DNA from: JADLEX01 sp964586775 | GTDB lineage: Bacteria > Lernaellota > Lernaellaia > JACKCT01 | NCBI GenBank assembly: GCA_964586775.1 | Contig: CAZPJD010000114.1 | Location: 1 to 7,482 of the forward strand | Direction: 5' to 3' | DNA: 7,482 bases | Part shown: in pieces, positions 1 through 5,937 of the stretch | Numbering within the stretch: the stretch's first letter is position 1 | Layout of the letters: each line of letters begins with the position of its first letter | Notes under the pieces: generated by a model | Told to the model about the DNA's origin: nothing | Seen by the model: the letters and a program-made list of their open reading frames with translations, nothing else | Database searches by the model: none | Made by a program: the position numbers and the translations under genes

Positions 1-207
1 GAGGATGCCGCCGACATAGACGAGCATCTGCGTGACGGCGACAAAGTCGGCGGAAAGCGTGGCGTAGAGCCCCGCAACGCCCAGGAATGTCGCGAGTAGC
101 GCAAAGGCGCTGCGTACGATGTTGTGCGAAAACGCAACGACCACCGCGCCGCCGAGCGAGAGCGCGACGAGCAGCAGGAAGACGATCGCGCCGATGCCGG
201 TGATCAC
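1..207 (-). CDS. nuoJ: NADH-quinone oxidoreductase subunit J (NuoJ), 5' part only
   Basis: The first 69 codons of a membrane-arm subunit of complex I; the gene continues past position 1. NuoJ is a small integral membrane protein beside NuoA, NuoH and NuoK, at the junction where quinone chemistry is coupled to proton pumping. The translation opens with a hydrophobic helix (about residues 3-26), then a second segment (about 34-50) and the family-typical stretch DFVAVTQMLVYVGGI at 54-68, matching the conserved third-helix region of NuoJ homologues. The start is GTG at 207-205, which overlaps the nuoI stop in a GTGA. A purine-rich Shine-Dalgarno-like run (AGGGGAG, minus strand 220-214) lies 6 nt upstream and supports this start. 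Its position directly after nuoI is the usual complex I gene order. The identification rests on short but characteristic sequence plus context. Confidence 0.88.
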   Translation of the reverse strand, partial: MITGIGAIVFLLLVALSLGGAVVVAFSHNIVRSAFALLATFLGVAGLYATLSADFVAVTQMLVYVGGIL

Positions 208-911
208 GACGTGCTCCCCTCGGCCTTCGTTTCGGGCTTTTCTTCGATCTTCGGTTCCGCTTTCGCTTCCACCTTCGCTTCGCTTTTCTCCTCGCCTTCC
301 GCGACCGTCTCGGCTTCGGGCTCGGGCGCGCCGCCGGCCCACCGGTGGCCGTCGTGCGTCGGCGGGGCGACCTCGGCGAGCACCGTACCCTGCGGTCGGC
401 GCGGCGTGGTGTTGCTCTTCCCCTTCGCAACCGGCACCGGCTTTTTCACGTAACGCAGCACCAGTCGATCCGGCGTCGACACCACGGCCTCGAACTCGGT
501 GGTGTGTCGGAGCGAATCGAAGGCGCACGCCTCGGAGCACAGCCCGCAGTACATGCAGCGGCCGATGTCGATGTCGAAGCGCGTGATCTCGCGAACGCCG
601 GTCTCGGGATTTTTCGCGACCTGAATATCCAGTACGTTGATGGGGCAGGTCTTCGCGCAGAGCATGCATGCGCTGCATCGCGCCAGATCGACCTCGAGAA
701 TTCCGCGATAGTTGTGGGGCAGCGAATCCTGAATCGGCTTTTCGATCTTGTCGGGGTACTGGATCGTGATGGGCCGGCGGAACAACCAGCTCGACGTGAC
801 CGCGAGGCCCTCGAACGTGGACGTGATCGCCCGCCGGATGTTCCCGAAATAGCCGCCGGGACGCCCCGGAGAGCCTTCGGAATTCGCGGATTTCGCCTGT
901 TCCATCGTCAT
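204..911 (-). CDS. nuoI: NADH-quinone oxidoreductase subunit I (NuoI), two [4Fe-4S] ferredoxin-type protein with charged C-terminal tail
   Basis: NuoI carries electrons through two [4Fe-4S] clusters (N6a, N6b) toward NuoB in the peripheral arm of complex I. The 235-residue product shows both binding motifs: C79, C82, C85, C89 followed by Pro, and C119, C122, C125, C129. After C129 there is Ala rather than the usual Pro. The N-terminal part (about 25-75), including RRPITIQYP, is typical of the family. The protein is longer than many NuoI proteins because of a Pro/Glu/Lys/Ala-rich tail from about residue 160, ending in a run of E-x-K-x units (207-230). The gene follows nuoH after 16 nt and overlaps nuoJ by 4 nt. 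The start is not settled: a GAAGGG Shine-Dalgarno-like site (920-915) lies only 3 nt before ATG 911 but 9 nt before a second in-frame ATG at 905. The longer form is given; the shorter would lose two residues. Confidence 0.95.
   Translation of the reverse strand: MTMEQAKSANSEGSPGRPGGYFGNIRRAITSTFEGLAVTSSWLFRRPITIQYPDKIEKPIQDSLPHNYRGILEVDLARCSACMLCAKTCPINVLDIQVAKNPETGVREITRFDIDIGRCMYCGLCSEACAFDSLRHTTEFEAVVSTPDRLVLRYVKKPVPVAKGKSNTTPRRPQGTVLAEVAPPTHDGHRWAGGAPEPEAETVAEGEEKSEAKVEAKAEPKIEEKPETKAEGSTS
222..293 (-). repeat. (Glu-x-Lys-x)6 coding repeat in the NuoI C-terminal tail
   Basis: Residues 207-230 of NuoI read as six consecutive four-residue units EEKS, EAKV, EAKA, EPKI, EEKP, ETKA. Glu and Lys keep fixed places while the other positions drift. 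The DNA is only imperfectly repeated, so the regularity is held at protein level. Two internal prolines argue against one long helix; an extended, charged and flexible tail is more likely. Its role is unknown. Confidence 0.8.
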
Positions 912-927
912 GAGCCCTTCGCGCCGC

Positions 928-2199
928 TCACGGCATTCGGTACGGGGGATACCACAGTTCCTTGCCTTCCATCTTCTCGTACGACTCGCGATCGACCAGG
1001 TAATTCCGGCGGATCTTCCGCGCGTAGGCGACCAGAATCGCCGCGCACAGAATCGTCATCGCCGCGCGCAGGATCCAGTCGATGGCCCCGCCCTCGCGCA
1101 CGATGGCGAGCAGGATCATTACGCCGAACATCGACACGACCGAGAGGGGCACGAGGTACTTCCAGCACGTCATCATGAGCTGATCGACGCGCAGTCGGGG
1201 CAGCGTCCAACGTAATTGCACGACCAGAAATACCAACGTGGATGACTTCGCCGCGAAGACCGCGAACGACGCGAGCTGCCAACCGACGAACGCGAAGCCG
1301 TCGGCCGCGGCGATGCGCTCGGGCGATACGCCGGGAATCTGCCATCCGCCCAGAAAGCACACGGTCGCGACGGCGCTCATGATCCACAGGTTCGCCCACT
1401 CGGCGAACAGGAAGAACAGAAAACGCATGCCGGAGTATTCGACGTTGTACCCGGCGACGATCTCGCTTTCGGCCTCGGGCAGGTCGAACGGCGTGCGGTT
1501 GCCCTCGGCGATGGCCGACGTGAAATAGAGGAAGAATGCCGCGAAGAGGAACGGGTTGCGCAACAGGAACCACTGCCACGGCCACCCGCCCTGCGCCGTC
1601 ACGATGCCCTGCATCGACATCGATCCCGCAACGAGGATGACGGCCATGAGTGAAAACGCCGACGGAATTTCGTAGGACACGAGTTGCGCCGCGCTGCGCA
1701 CGCCGCCGAAGAGCGCCCACTTGGAATTCGACGCCCAACCCGCCATGAGCAGGCCGACGACGACAAGGGACGTAATCGCCAGCAGGTAGAGCACGCCGAC
1801 GTTGAGATCCGCGGCCACCAGATGCGCGCCGAAGGGCAGAATCACAAATGCGCCGAACATGCCCGCGAAGACGAAGTACGGGGCGATGCGGTAGAGCACG
1901 CGATCCGCGCCGTCGGGAATCAGGTCTTCCTTCAGGAAGCACTTGATGCCGTCGGCGAGCCATTGGAGCGAGCCCTGGGGCCCCACGCGATTCGGTCCGA
2001 TGCGCGACATGATGCGTCCCGCGATGCGCCGCTCCAGCCAGCTCAGGGGACCCGCGAAGAGCGCAACGAAGGTGACGGAGAGGATCGCCGCGACGAGAAT
2101 GAAACCGAGGTCGACCGTCCACCGATACGCCCACGTCGCGGGATCGAGCCCGAGCACGCCCGCGATGAACCGGTCGGACGCGATGCGAAGGACGTTCAT
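928..2199 (-). CDS. nuoH: NADH-quinone oxidoreductase subunit H (NuoH), quinone-channel membrane subunit
   Basis: NuoH is the membrane subunit that, with NuoB and NuoD, forms the quinone chamber and begins the proton-transfer path of complex I. The 423-residue translation has about eight hydrophobic segments and the family signatures: ERRIAGRIMSRIGPNRVGP at 57-75 with ADGIKCFLKED at 82-92, the acidic loop motif RTPFDLPEAESE at 235-246 followed by GYNVEYSGM at 250-258, and LRVDQLMMTCWK at 336-347. It is clearly longer than E. coli NuoH (about 325 residues), with about 25 extra residues at the N-terminus, a loop around 285-305 and a polar C-terminal tail from about 393. The ATG at 2199-2197 overlaps the nuoCD stop (ATGA), and GGAGGT (2211-2206) lies 6 nt upstream, which fixes the start. 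The reading frame stays open far upstream through nuoCD, but that part is out-of-frame shadow, not a fusion. Confidence 0.97.
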   Translation of the reverse strand: MNVLRIASDRFIAGVLGLDPATWAYRWTVDLGFILVAAILSVTFVALFAGPLSWLERRIAGRIMSRIGPNRVGPQGSLQWLADGIKCFLKEDLIPDGADRVLYRIAPYFVFAGMFGAFVILPFGAHLVAADLNVGVLYLLAITSLVVVGLLMAGWASNSKWALFGGVRSAAQLVSYEIPSAFSLMAVILVAGSMSMQGIVTAQGGWPWQWFLLRNPFLFAAFFLYFTSAIAEGNRTPFDLPEAESEIVAGYNVEYSGMRFLFFLFAEWANLWIMSAVATVCFLGGWQIPGVSPERIAAADGFAFVGWQLASFAVFAAKSSTLVFLVVQLRWTLPRLRVDQLMMTCWKYLVPLSVVSMFGVMILLAIVREGGAIDWILRAAMTILCAAILVAYARKIRRNYLVDRESYEKMEGKELWYPPYRMP

Positions 2200-3854
2200 C
2201 GGTCCACCTCCGGCGCGACGATGTCGAGCGAGCCGATGAGCGCGACGAGGTCGGCGATCATGAGCCCGGGCGAGAGCGATTCGACGATCGACATGGCCGT
2301 GAACGAGCCCGTGCGGATCTTCATGCGATACGGTTTGTCGGTGCCGTCGGAGATGACGTAGTTGCCCAGTTCGCCGCGCGCGCCCTCGACCCGCGTGTAG
2401 ATCTCGTTCGCCGCGGGTTTGAGCGCCCGCGTCTTGATGAGCGTCTCGCCCGCGGGGATCGACGCGCACGCCTGACGCAGAATCTTCACGCTCTCGCGCA
2501 TCTCCAGGATGCGGCAGTAGAAGCGGTCGAAGCTGTCGCCGACGACGCCTTCGAAGCCGCGCCCGACCACCACGTCGAAATCGAATTGCGGATAGATCGA
2601 GTACGGCTCGTCGCGCCGGATGTCGAAATCGACGCCGCTCGCGCGCAGGTTCGGTCCCGCGAGCGCGAAGGCGATCGCGTGCTCGCGCGAAATCGTCGCC
2701 ACGTTCACGAGACGCTTCATGAAGATCTCGTTCGTCGTGATGAGGCGGTTGAACTCGTCGATCATGATCTCGAAGTGATCGAGCCAGCGCAGGATGGTGT
2801 CGATCGTCGCCGCGTCGATGTCGCGCGACACGCCCCCGAAACGCAGGTAGTTGTAAGTCAGGCGCGCGCCGCAGATGCGCTCCATGATGTCGTTGATTTT
2901 TTCGCGCTCGCGAATCCAGTGGACGAAGGGCGTGAACGCGCCGAGGTCCATCGCGATCGTGCCCGTGGCGATCAGGTGGCTCGCGATGCGGTTGAGTTCC
3001 GACGCGATCACGCGGCAGTATTCGCCGCGCGGCGGCACCTCGACGCCCGCGAGCTTTTCGACCGCCAGCGCCCAGGCGTGGTTGCCGAAAATCGCGCCGA
3101 GGTAGTCGATGCGATCCGTGTAAGGCATCGTGCCCAGATACGCGTTCATCTCGGCGAGCTTTTCGATACCCCGGTGCAAATAGCCCACGTCGGGCACGAC
3201 GCGGCGCAGGATCTCGCCGTCGGTCTCGAGCAGAAAGTTGAGCACGCCGTGCGTGGCGGGGTGATGCGGCCCCATATTGAGGCGCATGAACCCGACCATC
3301 TCCTCGGTCTTGGCTGTGTGCTGAGCTGGTTGCACGCCGGGGTGATTGGTCGTCGCTTCCCGAGTCACGGTCTCCCCGACCTCTCGCGACGTCGGGATGC
3401 CGTGATAGACCTCGGGCCGCGCGTAGTCCTTGCGAAGCGGGTGGCCGACCCAGTCTTCGGGCATGAAGAGCCGTTTGGGATTGGGATGCCCGGTGAACTC
3501 GACTCCGAAAAGGTCGAGAATTTCGCGCTCGTGCCACTCGGCCGCGGGCCAAACCGCGTGCACCGAGTCGACGACAGGATGGTCGCGATCCAGCCGAACC
3601 TTGAATGTCAGCGGGTGACGCTCGCCCATCGACAGGAGATGATAGACGAGTTCGATCGCGTCGCTTCGGTCCACGCCCGACAGGCTGCGCAGCGTGTCGA
3701 ATCGAAGCCCCGGCTCGTCACGCAGGAACGTCGAGACCGCCACCAATCGGTCGGCGGGAATCTCGACGAAAGGGTCAAGCGTGTCCGTTTTCAGCGTCGC
3801 GATTTGCGGGCCGAATGCGGCTTCGAGTCGTTCGCAGACTTCCGGAGGGGTCAT
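2196..3854 (-). CDS. nuoCD: Fused NADH-quinone oxidoreductase subunits C and D (NuoCD)
   Basis: A single 552-residue protein joins the 30-kDa-type NuoC domain and the 49-kDa-type NuoD domain of the peripheral arm. NuoC spans about residues 1-145 and shows the signature EREILDLFGVEFTGHP (109-124) and GHPLRKDY (137-144). A polar linker (about 146-187) leads into NuoD, which has GPHHPATHG at 195-203, PDVGYLHRGIEKLAE at 221-235 and the C-terminal end at EVDR. By homology, H198 and H202 and a tyrosine in DRIDYL (Y251) lie in the quinone-binding region shared with NuoB and NuoH; NuoD itself carries no iron-sulfur cluster. The length resembles fused E. coli NuoCD (about 600 residues). The ATG at 3854 is 7 nt after the nuoB stop with no clear Shine-Dalgarno site, so re-initiation after nuoB is likely. 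The stop overlaps the nuoH start. No nuoE, nuoF or nuoG separates it from nuoH. Confidence 0.97.
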   Translation of the reverse strand: MTPPEVCERLEAAFGPQIATLKTDTLDPFVEIPADRLVAVSTFLRDEPGLRFDTLRSLSGVDRSDAIELVYHLLSMGERHPLTFKVRLDRDHPVVDSVHAVWPAAEWHEREILDLFGVEFTGHPNPKRLFMPEDWVGHPLRKDYARPEVYHGIPTSREVGETVTREATTNHPGVQPAQHTAKTEEMVGFMRLNMGPHHPATHGVLNFLLETDGEILRRVVPDVGYLHRGIEKLAEMNAYLGTMPYTDRIDYLGAIFGNHAWALAVEKLAGVEVPPRGEYCRVIASELNRIASHLIATGTIAMDLGAFTPFVHWIREREKINDIMERICGARLTYNYLRFGGVSRDIDAATIDTILRWLDHFEIMIDEFNRLITTNEIFMKRLVNVATISREHAIAFALAGPNLRASGVDFDIRRDEPYSIYPQFDFDVVVGRGFEGVVGDSFDRFYCRILEMRESVKILRQACASIPAGETLIKTRALKPAANEIYTRVEGARGELGNYVISDGTDKPYRMKIRTGSFTAMSIVESLSPGLMIADLVALIGSLDIVAPEVDR

Positions 3855-3861
3855 CTTGGCG

Positions 3862-4416
3862 TCACGCCCCGCGCATCTTGTCGGTCCAGCGCTCGCCCTT
3901 CATCTTGGCCTGCAGGTGCAAAATGGCGTCGGTGAGGGCCTCGGGCCGCGGAGGACAGCCGGGGATGTAGAGATCGACGGGGACGATCTTGTCCGCGCCG
4001 CAAACGACCGAGTACGAACGCTGGAAGAGCCCGCCGCAGTTGGCGCAGCTCCCCATCGCGATGACGTATTTGGGGTCGGCCATCTGCGCCCACAGCAACC
4101 GGACGCGGTCGGCCATCTTGTAGGTCAAAGTGCCCGCGACGATCAGCAGATCCGACTGGCGCGGGCTCGCGCGAAACACCGCGCCGAAGCGGTCGAGGTC
4201 GGTGCGCGGTCCGCCGGTCTGCATCAGCTCGATGCCGCAGCAGGCCGTGGCGAAAAGCAGATACCAGATCGACGACTTGCGGAACCAGTTGACCGCGTGA
4301 TCGAGCCGCGTGGCGATCGCGCCCGGCATGATCGCGGCCTCGATGATCCCGCCTTCGCCGGATTCTTGGTCACCCATCTCGGCGACCGGTTCGATGATCG
4401 GGGATTCGTCGGTCAT
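3862..4416 (-). CDS. nuoB: NADH-quinone oxidoreductase subunit B (NuoB), N2 cluster subunit
   Basis: NuoB binds the terminal [4Fe-4S] cluster N2, which passes electrons to quinone. The 184-residue product contains the expected ligands: the tandem cysteines C59-C60 in ATACCGIE, C124 in GSCANCGG and C154 in PGCPPRP. The surrounding conserved blocks are also present (RQSDLLIVAGTLTYKMA at 86-102, VDLYIPGCPPRPEAL at 147-161). The N-terminal 36 residues are acidic and variable, as is common in the family, and residues 37-66 form the conserved membrane-facing part. The ATG at 4416-4414 overlaps the nuoA stop (ATGA). GGAGG (4428-4424) stands 7 nt upstream, so this start is well supported, and an upstream in-frame extension overlapping nuoA is rejected. 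The gene is followed by nuoCD after 7 nt. Confidence 0.97.
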   Translation of the reverse strand: MTDESPIIEPVAEMGDQESGEGGIIEAAIMPGAIATRLDHAVNWFRKSSIWYLLFATACCGIELMQTGGPRTDLDRFGAVFRASPRQSDLLIVAGTLTYKMADRVRLLWAQMADPKYVIAMGSCANCGGLFQRSYSVVCGADKIVPVDLYIPGCPPRPEALTDAILHLQAKMKGERWTDKMRGA

Positions 4417-4814
4417 CCATGATCCTCCGGCGATTGGATTTCGCGCACCCAATCCAAATGTCCCTTCGCCCACACGAAAACAAGAGCGCCGATCAGCACG
4501 GCGAGAAAGAGCGTGATCTCGATGATGGCCGTGAGCGCGCGGCCTTCCTCGATCCATCGACGCACGACCGTCGCCACCGGAAAGGTCAGCGCGATCTCGA
4601 CGTCGAAGACGATGAAGACGAGGGCCATGATGTAGAAGCGGGGATTGAAGTTGAACCACGCCCCGCCGATCGGGCGCTCGCCGCATTCGTATACGAGGGA
4701 TTTCTGCGCGTCGGGCAGGTTTGGCCGGACGAATCGTCCGACGAAGAGCGCGCCGAATACGAACAGGACGGCGACGAGCAGGAAGACCAGGACGGTCGCG
4801 AATTCAAACAGCAC
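4413..4814 (-). CDS. nuoA: NADH-quinone oxidoreductase subunit A (NuoA); start uncertain
   Basis: NuoA is a three-helix membrane subunit next to NuoH and NuoJ at the quinone end of the membrane arm. It is the first gene of the operon. With the GTG start at 4814 the product is 133 residues: helix 1 at about 3-24, the conserved YECGE at 42-46, a second helix with FIVFDVE (FDVE at 70-73), then a third helix at about 97-116. The open frame extends upstream to a TTG at 4883 (156 residues), with another TTG at 4832 (150 residues minus 11, 139 in all), but no ATG is available in that stretch. I prefer GTG 4814 because NuoA homologues usually begin a few residues before helix 1 and place the YECG motif near residue 40. 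The residues added by TTG 4883 (with CPKP and GLSGP) look unlike the family. No start has a convincing Shine-Dalgarno site; only a GGGG run lies 8 nt before the GTG. The stop overlaps nuoB. Confidence 0.92.
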   Translation of the reverse strand: MLFEFATVLVFLLVAVLFVFGALFVGRFVRPNLPDAQKSLVYECGERPIGGAWFNFNPRFYIMALVFIVFDVEIALTFPVATVVRRWIEEGRALTAIIEITLFLAVLIGALVFVWAKGHLDWVREIQSPEDHG

Positions 4815-4921
4815 GAAACGCGCCCCATTCAAAACACCGATCGGCCCCGAGAGACCGACCGGTTTGGGACAAAAACGCCCCAAGCAGTGCCCGCAGTTTC
4901 ATCCGGATGTCGATTTTTCGA

Positions 4922-4937
4922 CGTGATCGTCATCACG
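4922..4937. promoter_or_regulatory. Perfect dyad with CRP/FNR-family site core, upstream of nuoA
   Basis: The sequence CGTGAT-CGTC-ATCACG is a perfect inverted repeat with 6-bp arms. It contains GTGA-N6-TCAC, the core of CRP-type operators, and equally TGAT-N4-ATCA, the core of FNR-type operators. It lies in the noncoding leader about 110 bp before the preferred nuoA start. A second small dyad, GTCGA-TTTT-TCGAC (4909-4922), abuts it. If the promoter proposed at 4953-4981 is right, the site falls just downstream of the transcription start, which would favour repression. This is a pattern match only; no regulator gene is in the window. Confidence 0.45.
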
Positions 4938-4952
4938 GAATTGAACATTAAT

Positions 4953-4981
4953 ACGTTAGATTACTCACTGCGAAAGATCAA
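4953..4981 (-). promoter_or_regulatory. Candidate sigma-70-type promoter for the nuo operon
   Basis: On the minus strand TTGATC (4981-4976) and TAACGT (4958-4953) are separated by exactly 17 nt. The -35 matches the consensus at TTGA, and the -10 has the key T, A and final T. It lies in a locally AT-rich stretch between the terminator of the preceding gene and nuoA, where a promoter is needed. The expected start of transcription is near 4946. The match is partial; a nearby TATTAA (4953-4948) is an alternative -10 without a good -35. Confidence 0.4.
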
Positions 4982-5047
4982 GGCGTCGTTTTTTACCAAC
5001 TGAACCAGCGGTTTCGCGCTCGCAGGCCACCTGGACGAGCTGTTCCG

Positions 5048-5088
5048 AAAAAACGAACGCCCCGGGGACCATACGGTCTCGGGGGCGT
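5048..5088 (-). terminator. Rho-independent terminator after the SurA-like lipoprotein gene
   Basis: Read on the minus strand, a GC-rich stem (arms 5087-5075 and 5070-5058, 11 of 13 positions paired, plus an outer A-T pair at 5088/5057) with the 4-nt loop GTAT is followed after a few bases by six T (5053-5048). It begins about 24 nt after the stop of the upstream gene. It should separate the lipoprotein transcript from the nuo operon. Confidence 0.85.
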
Positions 5089-5111
5089 CCGCGATTCGAA
5101 GGTCCAATCTT

Positions 5112-5801
5112 CTACGGGTTGCCGGGCGCTCCGGGCATCGCGCCTCCGGGCATGCCGGGGCCGCCGGGCATCATGGGCATCGCGGGTGCCGGTGGGGCGG
5201 CCGCCTCGTTGTACTTCACCTGCGCGCCGACGCGAAGCTCGGAAACGAACTTCTCGATCTGCTCCTGCTCCTGCGAACGCGACAGGTGCTCGCGGATCTG
5301 ATCCTTCACTTGATCGAAATTCGCGTTTGCGAGTTCCGGGCGCTCGTCGAAGAACTTCTTGACCGCGGCGTCGTCCGGCGGCGGCAGCTTCGGCAGCGAC
5401 GCGATGTGGTTTTTCACGTACTCCGCGTAGACCAGATGCTTGGACAGTTCGCGGATCTTCTCCTGAATCTCGGGCTTGTTCATGAACCCGTCGGAGTTCG
5501 CCTTCTCAAAGACGAGTTCCACCGCGACCAGGTTGTCGATCAGGGTCTTGCGTCCCTCGGGCGACGCGAGCTGCGCGACCATGAAGGGCGGCATCTGAGC
5601 GATCATGTCGTCGACGCGTTTGTTGGAGATGGGCTTGTTGTTCACCCAAGCAGCGACCTCGCTATCCGGCAGTTTCGCCTCGGGCGCGGATGCGGCGGGC
5701 GACGCCCCCGGAGCGCCGGGCGCGGTGGGCTGGCAGGCGGCCATCAACATGAACGCGGAGATCACGAATCCCAACGCAAACAGTGCGAGCAGGCGTTTCA
5801 T
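5112..5801 (-). CDS. SurA/PpiD-type N-domain lipoprotein apparently lacking the parvulin domain
   Basis: A 229-residue predicted lipoprotein. Residues 1-22 form a type II signal peptide (MKRLL, a hydrophobic core, then MAA before C23); Gln follows C23, so outer-membrane sorting is possible under the enterobacterial rule. A Pro/Ala linker (24-42) leads to AAWVNNKPISNKRVDDMI (50-67) and a helical region to about 155, the pattern of the SurA/PpiD chaperone N-domain. In foldases of this kind a parvulin prolyl isomerase domain comes next. Here FFDERPEL (150-157) runs almost directly into the usual closing segment, FDQVKDQIREHL to VGAQVKYNE (162-199), so the isomerase part seems absent. The tail (203-229) is rich in Met, Pro and Gly. 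ATG 5801 has AAGGA 7 nt upstream. A chaperone or periplasmic scaffold role is inferred; enzyme activity is not expected. The gene has its own promoter and terminator. Confidence 0.85.
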   Translation of the reverse strand: MKRLLALFALGFVISAFMLMAACQPTAPGAPGASPAASAPEAKLPDSEVAAWVNNKPISNKRVDDMIAQMPPFMVAQLASPEGRKTLIDNLVAVELVFEKANSDGFMNKPEIQEKIRELSKHLVYAEYVKNHIASLPKLPPPDDAAVKKFFDERPELANANFDQVKDQIREHLSRSQEQEQIEKFVSELRVGAQVKYNEAAAPPAPAMPMMPGGPGMPGGAMPGAPGNP

Positions 5802-5861
5802 CGCGGAATCCTTGGCTGGAGTTTCGCCGTCGCTCGGCGCTTGGCCGTCGAAAGGCGCGCC

Positions 5862-5890
5862 AACCTATCCGCAATCCTGCGCCGTGTCAA
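5862..5890 (-). promoter_or_regulatory. Sigma-70-type promoter for the SurA-like lipoprotein gene
   Basis: A perfect -35 box TTGACA (minus strand, 5890-5885) is followed by a 17-nt spacer and TAGGTT (5867-5862), which keeps the -12 T, -11 A and -7 T of the -10 consensus. Transcription would start near 5855, giving a leader of about 54 nt before ATG 5801, with a Shine-Dalgarno AAGGA in the proper place. The promoter is downstream of the lon stem-loop, consistent with independent transcription. Confidence 0.65.
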
Positions 5891-5937
5891 AGCGCGTTTG
5901 ACCGCGAATATCGCGCCCTTGGATGACGCACAAACGA

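Noticed and set aside
345..1178. A 277-codon plus-strand frame opposite nuoI and the nuoH end
   Set aside because: Low-complexity Arg/Ala-rich translation without motifs, antisense to well-identified genes.
908..2134. A second long minus-strand frame over nuoH
   Set aside because: Its translation is Arg/Gly-rich with no membrane segments or family motifs; nuoH occupies another frame here and ends at 928.
928..3552. An open frame of 874 codons that would look like a large protein with NuoH at its C-terminus
   Set aside because: The part upstream of 2199 is Arg/Ala-rich shadow of nuoCD in another frame. NuoH homology begins exactly at the ATG overlapping the nuoCD stop and preceded by GGAGGT.
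2586..3935. A 449-codon plus-strand frame opposite nuoCD
   Set aside because: It is a mirror of nuoCD codon bias in high-GC DNA, with no recognisable domains, and conflicts with a well-supported gene.
4419..5003. A plus-strand frame opposite nuoA running into the intergenic region
   Set aside because: Mostly antisense shadow of nuoA; the translation is Asp/Glu/Arg-rich without family features.
5018..5040. Small imperfect hairpin GCTCG...CGAGC between the terminator and nuoA
   Set aside because: Short interrupted stem with no T-run on either strand; no function can be supported.
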